DNA of 18,780 nt. Source: JBGSKY01 sp041740995. GTDB taxonomy: Bacteria > Planctomycetota > Planctomycetia > Pirellulales > Pirellulaceae. The translations under genes were made by a program, and so were the position numbers. This document shows positions 1-7,314 of the stretch, one piece after another. Under the pieces are notes generated by a model. That model made no database searches, had not been told where the DNA came from, and saw nothing but the letters and a program-made list of their open reading frames with translations. The first letter of the stretch is position 1, and the number at the start of each line of letters is the position of its first letter. The stretch is from assembly GCA_041740995.1 (NCBI GenBank), contig JBGSKY010000124.1, forward strand, positions 1-18,780, in the 5' to 3' direction.

Positions 1-1
1 A

Positions 2-667
2 GCGTTTGTTATGCCTCTCTTTATTAAGTCGGACGACGCTAATGGCCAAGCTCCTGGAGCGAAACCTGCGGACGGGGCTAGTTATGTTGTGGGCCTCAAC
101 TTGGGTAGTCAGCTCCGCGAGGGCGGATTTGCACCGGAAGATTTGTCCGCCGATGACTTGGTCCTTGGAATCATGGATGCGATCAAAAATCTTGACTCAC
201 GATTGAGTCCCCAGGAATTGCAAGCTGCTGGTGAGGGGTTGGAAAAGAAAATGGTCGCTCGTGCGCAAAAACTAGCGGAAGAAAACTTGGCGAAATCTAA
301 GGCCTTTTTGGATGCAAACAAGTCGAAAGACGGCGTCACAACGCTCCCGAGCGGCTTGCAATTGCTGGAGTTGAAGAAAGGCGACGGAGCTCAACCAAAG
401 CAGAATTCGATGGTCAAAGTTCACTACGAAGGCAAGCTGGTTAACGGAGAAGTATTCGATTCATCTTTAAAGCGAGGCGAACCAGCGAGTTTTCGAGTTA
501 ATCAGGTAATTCCCGGTTGGACCGAAGCTCTACAGCGAATGCGTGTTGGTGATAAATGGCGACTGTTTATCCCCCCAGAGCTCGCCTATCGAGAGGCTGG
601 ATCGCAAGGCGCGATCGGGCCAAACGAGGCTTTGATTTTTGAAGTTGAACTTTTGGACGTTCAATAA
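2..667 (+). CDS. FKBP-type peptidyl-prolyl cis-trans isomerase, 5' partial
   Basis: This gene catalyses proline cis-trans isomerisation and probably assists folding of exported proteins. The reading frame is open to the window edge: three codons (Ala-Phe-Val) precede the first ATG at 11, so the true start and probably a signal peptide lie upstream. Residues about 20-110 (counted from the ATG at 11) form a helical, charged region like the FKBP_N dimerisation domain of Mip/FkpA proteins. Residues about 113-218 form the FKBP domain. The active-site aromatic set is visible: VHYEG, FDSS, VIPGW, the conserved LAY loop, and a closing IFEVELL strand. A GC-rich hairpin follows the stop. The family call is secure; the length, export and substrates are not visible here. 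Confidence 0.93.
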   Translation, partial: AFVMPLFIKSDDANGQAPGAKPADGASYVVGLNLGSQLREGGFAPEDLSADDLVLGIMDAIKNLDSRLSPQELQAAGEGLEKKMVARAQKLAEENLAKSKAFLDANKSKDGVTTLPSGLQLLELKKGDGAQPKQNSMVKVHYEGKLVNGEVFDSSLKRGEPASFRVNQVIPGWTEALQRMRVGDKWRLFIPPELAYREAGSQGAIGPNEALIFEVELLDVQ

Positions 668-707
668 TTCCTCTGCCAATCAAGCAAGCTCCTCAAGCTA
701 TAAGAAT

Positions 708-744
708 AACTCCCGTTGCCGGTCCAATTGGTCAACCGGGAGTT
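708..744 (+). terminator. Hairpin downstream of the FKBP gene, probable terminator
   Basis: AACTCCCG (708-715) pairs perfectly with CGGGAGTT (737-744), and pairing continues inward with one bulged base (TTG against CAA). The loop contains the palindrome CCAATTGG (724-731). It starts 40 bases after the FKBP stop. Only TTT follows, so this is a weak intrinsic terminator at best. Nothing else clear stands out between it and ispE at 855. Confidence 0.5.
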
Positions 745-854
745 TGTGATTACTCAAATGAATCTGGCGATCGGCAGTTCGATCGCGGATTGGGGACGAA
801 AGTTTTTTCTTCCGGATTGGTTTGAGTTGGTCGTAGGCTTTTGCTGTAAACGCA

Positions 855-1841
855 ATGCATCTAATCGCTCAAAATGATCAGCTTGTCGTTCAAACGCCTT
901 GCAAAATCAATCCATTTCTCGAGGTTCTCGCTCGGCGATCTGATGGCTACCACGACCTAGATACGGTCATGATCGCTTGCGATCTTTGTGATGAACTGAT
1001 CTTCACGCCGTGTTCGGGGAAAGATTTGCTGCTCGAAGTTTTCGCCGATTCGACTTGGATTGGTAGCCGAAAAAGCTATAAAGGTTTAGACCTAGACGGT
1101 CCTACGGAAAAAAACATCGTTTGGAGAGCAGTTCAGCGACTATCAGAGGAATTGGCGTTTCAAAGCGGGTTGAGAATCGTACTTAAAAAGAGGATTCCAA
1201 TTCAAGCAGGCCTGGGCGGAGGCAGTAGTGACGCCGCAGCAACGCTGGTTGCAACACAGTTGCTTTGGACGGGAAAGTACGATGCCCAACTTGCCGCGAA
1301 GATTGCCGCAGAGCTGGGGTCTGATATTAATTTTTTTCTTGAGGGCTATTGCGATGGAGGTTGGTCTGCCCGGTGCACTGAACGTGGCCAGGACGTAAAA
1401 CCGTTCGATAGCCATGCATCAAACGCTTGGATTTTATTGTTCCCAAACGGAGGTTGCAGCACAAAAGAAGTTTTTGAGGAGCTGAATTTGGAAGTAGGTA
1501 AACAGCCGAACGCTAAATCGGCAGAAGCTGTGATCGCTGCCCTGAATGCAAACAATTTTGCAGAGATTCAGTCCGCAATTTTTAATCGTCTTTTTGCATC
1601 GGCCAAAAGACGTTGTGAAGAGGTTGACCAATTGTCGAAAAAACTTTTGATGCAAAACGATCTTGGTCCGCACATTATGTCCGGCAGTGGTTCGACGATT
1701 GTGATACCTTGTGAAACGAAAGAATGTTCTGGCGTGTTGCAGCGTTTGAAGAGTCGATTCGAAATACCCGTCTACGCAGCAAACGCTTGGTCAAGTAAGT
1801 CGATCCAACAGCAGGTTTTTGAGATTAACATTCAACGTTAG
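855..1841 (+). CDS. ispE: 4-diphosphocytidyl-2-C-methyl-D-erythritol kinase (IspE)
   Basis: IspE is a cytoplasmic GHMP kinase that phosphorylates the 2-hydroxyl of CDP-methylerythritol in the MEP (non-mevalonate) isoprenoid pathway. The 328-residue product is slightly longer than usual. The N-terminal motif is at residues 16-31 (CKIN, then GYHDL), with Lys17 in the expected active-site place. The ATP-binding loop GLGGGSSDA is at 119-127, the GSD motif with candidate catalytic Asp157 at 155-157, and the third GHMP motif MSGSGS at 275-280. Two positions look atypical: Pro20 where Leu is usual, and TERGQ (about 175-179) where most homologues have a TGRGE-like sequence. No clear Shine-Dalgarno precedes the ATG. 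The SpoVG-like gene begins 37 bases after the stop, so co-transcription is plausible. Confidence 0.93.
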   Translation: MHLIAQNDQLVVQTPCKINPFLEVLARRSDGYHDLDTVMIACDLCDELIFTPCSGKDLLLEVFADSTWIGSRKSYKGLDLDGPTEKNIVWRAVQRLSEELAFQSGLRIVLKKRIPIQAGLGGGSSDAAATLVATQLLWTGKYDAQLAAKIAAELGSDINFFLEGYCDGGWSARCTERGQDVKPFDSHASNAWILLFPNGGCSTKEVFEELNLEVGKQPNAKSAEAVIAALNANNFAEIQSAIFNRLFASAKRRCEEVDQLSKKLLMQNDLGPHIMSGSGSTIVIPCETKECSGVLQRLKSRFEIPVYAANAWSSKSIQQQVFEINIQR

Positions 1842-1878
1842 ATGAACCGCCCGCGAGGGTAAATCGGAGTGGTCGGAT

Positions 1879-2523
1879 ATGGAGATAACCGAAGTTCGAA
1901 TCAAGTTGATGGAGGAATCCGAGGATCGTCTACGAGCATTTTGTTCGATTACGATTGATGCAAGCTTCGTTGTTCGAGACCTCAAAATTATTGAGGGCAC
2001 AAACGGTCCATTCGTAGCAATGCCCTCGAGAAAGCTGACTGAAAGATGCCATAAGTGTGGTTACAAAAATCATCTTCGCAGCAACTTTTGCAATCAATGT
2101 GGCTCAAAGATTCGAGCTTCTGCCAGCTCGCGAGAATTTGACGGCAATGCCAATAAACTGTATGCCGACATTGCTCATCCGATCAATCAAGGTTGTCGTG
2201 ATGTAATCCAGCAAGCCGTTGTAACTGAATATCGGCTGGAACTTGAGCGCGCAAAGCTGCCTGGCTATCAATCGCGTTATGATGATGAATATTCGGAAGC
2301 CGCACGTCAGCTTTCTGGCGAGGATGCTGACCAACTTTTTGAACAAGCCGATGGCGACGTTGCAGAAGCCAAGCTGAAGGACTCGATGCGTTTAGATACA
2401 CCGACGCAGCCAATGTCACGCCCGCATTTCGATGAAGTTGAAAAAGAGGGGCAACGACCAAAAACCGATGCCGTTGATGACTCAAGCGAGTTTGGACGGG
2501 GCATTTTGGACAGCGATGTTTGA
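1879..2523 (+). CDS. spoVG: SpoVG-family protein with an inserted zinc ribbon
   Basis: SpoVG proteins are small nucleic-acid-binding regulators, known in Firmicutes for effects on sporulation, capsule and virulence genes. This 214-residue product starts with the SpoVG core (MEITEVRI, FCSITID, FVVRDLKIIEG, then GPFVAMPSRK, ending at residue 52). The core is then interrupted by about 40 residues with two CxxC pairs (Cys57, Cys60, Cys71, Cys74), a zinc-ribbon pattern. It resumes at residues 95-120 (YADIAHPIN, then a helix ending VVTEYRLE), which matches the SpoVG C-terminal half. Residues 121-214 are acidic and probably disordered. From memory, Bacillus SpoVG is about 97 residues and runs from VAMPS to DITHPIN with only a short loop. 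Whether the ribbon binds DNA, RNA or a protein is unknown. Confidence 0.85.
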   Translation: MEITEVRIKLMEESEDRLRAFCSITIDASFVVRDLKIIEGTNGPFVAMPSRKLTERCHKCGYKNHLRSNFCNQCGSKIRASASSREFDGNANKLYADIAHPINQGCRDVIQQAVVTEYRLELERAKLPGYQSRYDDEYSEAARQLSGEDADQLFEQADGDVAEAKLKDSMRLDTPTQPMSRPHFDEVEKEGQRPKTDAVDDSSEFGRGILDSDV

Positions 2524-2595
2524 CCTAAAAATGCGTTTCGCTAACCGGTCCGGGTCACAGTGCTATCGTCGAACGGCTATTTGCTTTGTCTACGT

Positions 2596-5175
2596 ATGAA
2601 CGAACCGTTGCCCGTTGATGAAATCTTGCCAGACCTGCTCAGGTCGGTTTGTGATAACAACATTTGCATCGTGCAAGCACCTCCTGGTAGCGGTAAAACG
2701 ACTCGTATTGCTCCGTATCTGGTAAAGCATTTAGCGACTTGCAAGCTTGAGCAAGGTCGAACTCTTCTTCTGCAACCCCGTAGAATTGCAGTTCAGAGCG
2801 TCGCTGCTCGAATTGCAGCCGAAAACGACTGGTCCATTGGTCATCAGGTCGGCTATGCGATACGTTTCGACACCAAGTATAGTGATGAAACCAAGCTGCT
2901 TGTTGCTACCGAAGGAATTCTGCGGCGGCGATTCTCTCAAGACATAACGCTGCCGGGCGTGCAAGTTGTTATCTTCGACGAGTTTCATGAACGTTCGCTC
3001 GATAGCGATCTATTGTTAATGCTCTGTCGACATTTGCAGGCGACGCTGCGGCCAGACCTCCGCATCGTGGTAATGAGCGCAACTATTGCAACGGACGAAC
3101 TGATCGATCGTTTTCCGAAAGCTGCAGTTCATCAAACAGAGGGAAGAACGTATCCGGTTAAAGTTCTTTATCATCCAATCAATCCTCGCGATCGTCTGAC
3201 CGATGAAGTTGCTCGTGAAGTTGTCCAAGCCAGTCAGCGTCAAGAAGGTGACATTCTTGTATTTCTACCTGGCAAGGGCGAAATATTTCAGGTCCTAAAT
3301 CGCTTAGGCACAACTTCGATAGACCCAGCAATTGAAATCTTGCCTCTATACGGCGCCATGCCTCTGGAAGAGCAAGCTGCTGCGATATGTCGCTCGGTAC
3401 GTCGACGGATAATCTTGTCTACAAATATTGCCGAGACCTCACTGACGATCGAAGGCGTCCGCGTTGTAATCGATAGCGGCCAAGCACGAGTGCTCCGGTT
3501 TGATCCTGCGTCAGGCCTTGATCGTTTGGTGCTGGAACCGATCAGTCGTGCATCAGCCGATCAACGCGCCGGTCGAGCTGGCCGAGTTGCTGCTGGAACA
3601 GCGATTCGACTCTGGAGCCCAGCGAGCCAGGCCGCTCGTTCAGCCTACTTGGAACCGGAAATTCATCGTGTTGATTTTTCAGGCGCAATGTTGCAACTCT
3701 ACCAGTTAAACGAAACTCGAATTGCGGATCTGCCTTGGCTAGACGAACCGCGAGTTGAAGCAGTAGATGCCGCAAAGCTTCTGTTAGAACGATTAAAAGC
3801 GGTCGATAAAAATGGAATTACACGTCAAGGTGAAATGATCAGCCGCCTTCCATTGCATCCCCGACTGGGACAATTGTTACTGTCCGCGGCCGATCATGGC
3901 ATTCTCAAAGATGCAGCCTTGGCCGCCGCCCTGATATCCGAACGTGATCCATTTCTGCGCCGGAGCTCTCAGTCTCATGGTTCGCGTCAGTTAAAAAAAG
4001 CGGCTGACCCATCACGCCACTCGAACACTTCAACTCAACGCCGATGGCTGTGTGATATTTCGGAGCAGATCACAGCCATTCGTGAGTATCACGTGACTGG
4101 ACAATTCAATAACGCGTTCGGCGAAATTCACCGTAATTCGCTTCAGGTTATTCTGAGAGTCGCTGACCAAATTGAACAAGAAACTAGTCAGCTTCGATTT
4201 CAAAAAAACTTTTCATCGAGCCAGCAATCCGATCCCGAGGGAGCACATCTTCGTCGTGCGTTTTTGGCGGCCTATCCCGATCGTGTTGCCAAACGGCGTG
4301 ATCGTGGAAAAGATAAAGCTTTAATGGTTGGCGGAAAAGGTGTGCGTCTTACCAATGATAGTGGCGTCGTCGAAGCCGACTATTTTGTATGCTTGGACGT
4401 TGACGCAGGCACGGTTGACGCCTCCGTCAGAAAAGCATCGACAATCGATCGCGAATGGCTATCGGGCGAAAATATCGACGTGCGCGATGAATTGTTCTAT
4501 TCACCGACACATTCGGCAGTCCACGCTCGCCGCCGAACCTACTGGCTGGATTTGTGCATCGACGAAATCCCAGTTCCGATTTCAGATAAATCCGCAGCGT
4601 CGAAAATTCTTTTCCGGGAAGCAAGCCGTGATCTGCAACGTTTCATTCCCAAAGATAATCTGGATTTGCGGAATCTAATTGGCAAGCTCAAGTTGCTTGC
4701 TAGCAGAGTGCCGGAAGCTGGTTTTCCAGCGATTGACGACGATTTTATGAAGCAAGTTTTGGAGAACATTTGCCACACAGTGACCAGTTTGCAGCAGATT
4801 CAGTCCGCCAATTGGCCGCAACAAATCCGTGAACGCTTAACTGCCGAGCAAGCAGAACTCGTGCGGCGCTGGACCCCGAGCCGCATTGCACTGCCAAATG
4901 GTCGAGAGCTATCTGTCGATTACACCCACGAGCAACCCTTTATTGCTATTAAGATTCAAGATGCATTCGGTATGAAATCCAACCCAAGAATTTGCGATGG
5001 CCATTTGATCGTACAAATGCATTTGCTTGCACCAAATCAGCGTCCTCAACAAATCACTAATGATCTAGCTAGCTTCTGGGCCAATGGTTATCCGATTGTC
5101 AAAAAAGAGCTAAAGCGTCGTTACTCAAAACACGCTTGGCCTGATGATCCAACCGTTTTTTTGAACCGCGATTAG
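2596..5175 (+). CDS. hrpB: DExH-box ATP-dependent helicase HrpB
   Basis: HrpB is a DEAH/RHA-type superfamily 2 helicase; its cellular role is poorly defined in most bacteria. The ATG at 2596 (859 residues) is chosen because MNEPLPVDEILPDLL lines up with the usual HrpB N-terminus; a GTG at 2560 would add 12 unlikely residues. Motifs, numbered from this ATG: Walker A GSGKTT at 31-36, the QPRR motif near 60, DEFH at 128-131, SAT at 161-163, then STNIAETSLTIEG and QRAGRAGR in the second RecA-like domain. The HrpB-specific C-terminal domain is present (WTPSRIALPNG, a DAFGMK segment, LLAPNQRP, and WPDDP close to the end). The length matches the family. It begins 72 bases after spoVG on the same strand. 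Its stop lies only 8 bases from the stop of the opposing oxidoreductase gene. Confidence 0.95.
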   Translation: MNEPLPVDEILPDLLRSVCDNNICIVQAPPGSGKTTRIAPYLVKHLATCKLEQGRTLLLQPRRIAVQSVAARIAAENDWSIGHQVGYAIRFDTKYSDETKLLVATEGILRRRFSQDITLPGVQVVIFDEFHERSLDSDLLLMLCRHLQATLRPDLRIVVMSATIATDELIDRFPKAAVHQTEGRTYPVKVLYHPINPRDRLTDEVAREVVQASQRQEGDILVFLPGKGEIFQVLNRLGTTSIDPAIEILPLYGAMPLEEQAAAICRSVRRRIILSTNIAETSLTIEGVRVVIDSGQARVLRFDPASGLDRLVLEPISRASADQRAGRAGRVAAGTAIRLWSPASQAARSAYLEPEIHRVDFSGAMLQLYQLNETRIADLPWLDEPRVEAVDAAKLLLERLKAVDKNGITRQGEMISRLPLHPRLGQLLLSAADHGILKDAALAAALISERDPFLRRSSQSHGSRQLKKAADPSRHSNTSTQRRWLCDISEQITAIREYHVTGQFNNAFGEIHRNSLQVILRVADQIEQETSQLRFQKNFSSSQQSDPEGAHLRRAFLAAYPDRVAKRRDRGKDKALMVGGKGVRLTNDSGVVEADYFVCLDVDAGTVDASVRKASTIDREWLSGENIDVRDELFYSPTHSAVHARRRTYWLDLCIDEIPVPISDKSAASKILFREASRDLQRFIPKDNLDLRNLIGKLKLLASRVPEAGFPAIDDDFMKQVLENICHTVTSLQQIQSANWPQQIRERLTAEQAELVRRWTPSRIALPNGRELSVDYTHEQPFIAIKIQDAFGMKSNPRICDGHLIVQMHLLAPNQRPQQITNDLASFWANGYPIVKKELKRRYSKHAWPDDPTVFLNRD

Positions 5176-5183
5176 TGTCCAGT

Positions 5184-6866
5184 CTATTTTAAACGATTGA
5201 GAATTTGGCCTCCTTCAATAAGTGCGGGCTGAATCGTTTCGTAAGGCACATCTTGAACCGCAGACTTGTTTTCGATTGCGAGAGACGCAATCGTTGCCGC
5301 AGAGTCACCCAAAATCATAAACACTGGTTCCATCCGAATCGATCCGAAAGCGATGTGCGAACTTGAAACGCAAACCGGCACGATTAGATTTTGAACTTCG
5401 CGTTTTTTCGGCAAGATCGAGCCTAAAGCAATGCGATATGGGCCATTAGTCTTCACGCCGATGTCGCCTTCGTTTTGGACCTTTCCCTCTGGCGTCACGT
5501 AACGTTGGACGTTGTGCGAATCGATCGTATAGGAGCCCATACCAATTGGTTGATCAACCGCTCGATCACCCAAAATTTCGTGTTCGGTCATCACGAACTC
5601 ACCGACCATTCGTCGTGCCTCACGAACATAGATTTGGTGCGGCCAATTATCATTATCGACAAATTCATCTGCCGCCAAACCCCATGGTCTCATTGCTTCG
5701 AGGCAATCAGCAGGCAAATCAGGATCGTTGCACAAAAAATACATTAGCCCCTTTTGATACTCTGTGTGTTCTTGAAGAATCTCTTGTCGGCGTTCGTAGC
5801 TAGCTTCAGGATAATCGTAATTCATACCGATATTGTCAAAACTAAAGGGACCGTGATTATTGGTGTCGGTTTTTAGATTAGGAATTGGATCAAATTTTGC
5901 TAAACCTTCTCTCCAATTTGCATTCAGAACTCGTCGCATCAGTTCGTACTGCTTTGGGTCATAATTTTCAGGCTTCTTAAATTCAATTCGGTTTTTTGGG
6001 TTAGTAGTCATGCACATCCGATAACAATACGCTTGGACGCGATGATCACTTGAACCAAATTCTCCAGGCGGTTGATCACTGATTCGAGGTAACAATCCAC
6101 TGGAGGGATCGCCGGGGACAAGGTAAGGGCTGATGCCTTGTTTAAACATTCCAAAGTGATGCCCATGATGCAGAACGCCAGTTTGTATGCCGTTCCATTT
6201 CTCTCCGTACTGGGATTGGGATTCCCTACCGACATGGAATCCGACGCCAGCGGCGGCCATCAGATCGCCTTCATAAGTCGCGTCGATGAAAATATCGCCA
6301 GTGAACACTTTGCCGTCGAGAGTCTCGATGCTTGTGATTCGTTCGGCTGACCGTTTGACTCCGGATTCACGGTTAAGATATGCTTCGCGATAAACTGGAA
6401 TTTCAAGCTCAGCAACCCAATTGTCAAAGATCGCTTCTGCCACGTGTGGTTCGAAAATCCACATCGTTCTTTGAACTCCATCGATTGCAGCATTGCCCTG
6501 CCCTTTGTTTCCATACGACTCTTTCGTTTGCCAGACCCAAGCTTTCTCTGAATCGTAGTGTTGCCAGACGCGGTGATAAAATTCTCTCGCTAATCCACCG
6601 ATCACGCTCTTATCGCCCGTATCTGTCCAGCCAAGGCCGCCGCTCGTTAGGCCGCCCAAGTGTTTGTCCGGTGAAACCAATACGACGTCATGACCAAGTT
6701 GTTTTGCTTTGACGGCGGCAACAACAGCCGATGAAGTCCCGCCGTATATCACGATCGACGAAGATACGGCGACCGTCTCATTAGCTCTTAACGAGCAAGA
6801 AATGATTGCAAGGCTTGTAAGGCAGATCGCGATTTTATAAAAGCTTGTGAATGCGTTTTGTTGCAT
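5184..6866 (-). CDS. Exported FAD-dependent oxidoreductase (PF12831-type)
   Basis: This is a secreted or lipid-anchored flavoprotein of the FAD_oxidored family, common in Planctomycetes; the substrate is unknown. The ATG at 6866 (560 residues) is preferred over a TTG at 6908 because it places MQQN directly before a hydrophobic signal segment at residues 9-23. This ends either in a lipobox-like IISC (Cys24) or at a signal-peptidase I site after SLRA. A Rossmann strand-loop-helix follows at 37-65 (IVIYGGTSSAVVAA, then a GHDVVLVSP strand). Other conserved-looking segments are GGLTSGGLGWTD, FIDATYEGDLMAAAG, and the C-terminal LIVPVCVSSSHIAFGSIRMEP and GDSAATIASLA. Some relatives are labelled xanthan-lyase-like, but no lyase domain is visible. 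It is divergent from malQ and convergent with hrpB. Confidence 0.88.
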   Translation of the reverse strand: MQQNAFTSFYKIAICLTSLAIISCSLRANETVAVSSSIVIYGGTSSAVVAAVKAKQLGHDVVLVSPDKHLGGLTSGGLGWTDTGDKSVIGGLAREFYHRVWQHYDSEKAWVWQTKESYGNKGQGNAAIDGVQRTMWIFEPHVAEAIFDNWVAELEIPVYREAYLNRESGVKRSAERITSIETLDGKVFTGDIFIDATYEGDLMAAAGVGFHVGRESQSQYGEKWNGIQTGVLHHGHHFGMFKQGISPYLVPGDPSSGLLPRISDQPPGEFGSSDHRVQAYCYRMCMTTNPKNRIEFKKPENYDPKQYELMRRVLNANWREGLAKFDPIPNLKTDTNNHGPFSFDNIGMNYDYPEASYERRQEILQEHTEYQKGLMYFLCNDPDLPADCLEAMRPWGLAADEFVDNDNWPHQIYVREARRMVGEFVMTEHEILGDRAVDQPIGMGSYTIDSHNVQRYVTPEGKVQNEGDIGVKTNGPYRIALGSILPKKREVQNLIVPVCVSSSHIAFGSIRMEPVFMILGDSAATIASLAIENKSAVQDVPYETIQPALIEGGQILNRLK

Positions 6867-7314
6867 GATAAATTTCAATTCATGTATGGCTGATGGTTTT
6901 GGAAGCAATTCACGACGGGCAAGTTTACGAAGACCAAGTCACCAATTACGGTGCGACGTCGCCGCTGGGTTAATTAGTTTAGATCGGAAGCCACTTGTTG
7001 GTTGCGTGTCAAAGCAACCAATTCTACCGAAACTATGACTTGGCATGTGGGATTAATCGAATGTGAAGTCGACTCTGATCGTAAGTTGCCAGTGACGCCG
7101 AGATCGCTGATAAAGTTTAACGCTAATTCGTTGGTAAAGTCAGCCCAAGCTAACATTGCGAAATTTGTGCAAATATGCGAGCTATTTGCCACTCGCCAGA
7201 CGTCAATGCGGGCGTTATCTTCGTTGTTTAATCGAGCGGGAAACTATAGCGGTCGCGTTTTTGGGCAGCGATGCTCGAGACTACTCTTGTCGATACTGAT
7301 CCGGTAATAAATCC
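6867..7314. other. Divergent intergenic region between the oxidoreductase gene and malQ
   Basis: This 448-base stretch carries no convincing gene. It must hold both divergent promoters. It contains the palindrome GCGACGTCGC (6953-6962) and an 8-bp perfect stem (6998-7021). A weak promoter candidate for malQ is TTGTTT (7224-7229) and TATAGC (7245-7250), but the 15-bp spacing is short. A 90-101 codon plus-strand frame ending at 7307 lacks any recognisable domain and is treated as chance. Confidence 0.5.
6998..7021. promoter_or_regulatory. Perfect 8-bp inverted repeat in the divergent promoter region
   Basis: TTGGTTGC (6998-7005) and GCAACCAA (7014-7021) are perfect complements separated by 8 bases. 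The dyad lies between two divergent genes, where operator sites are expected. It could bind a dimeric regulator or form a hairpin; the sequence does not identify a regulator. Confidence 0.35.

Noticed and set aside
2560..2595. GTG start for hrpB
   Set aside because: The twelve extra residues do not fit the HrpB N-terminus, whereas the ATG at 2596 aligns directly.
4328..4678. 116-codon frame inside hrpB
   Set aside because: It overlaps the middle of a full-length helicase frame with conserved motifs before and after it.
7002..7307. Plus-strand reading frame of up to 101 codons just before malQ
   Set aside because: The TTG start lies inside a perfect inverted repeat, no domain or signal peptide is visible, and composition is not protein-like; a second frame on the other strand overlaps it. 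Treated as chance, though a small gene is not excluded.
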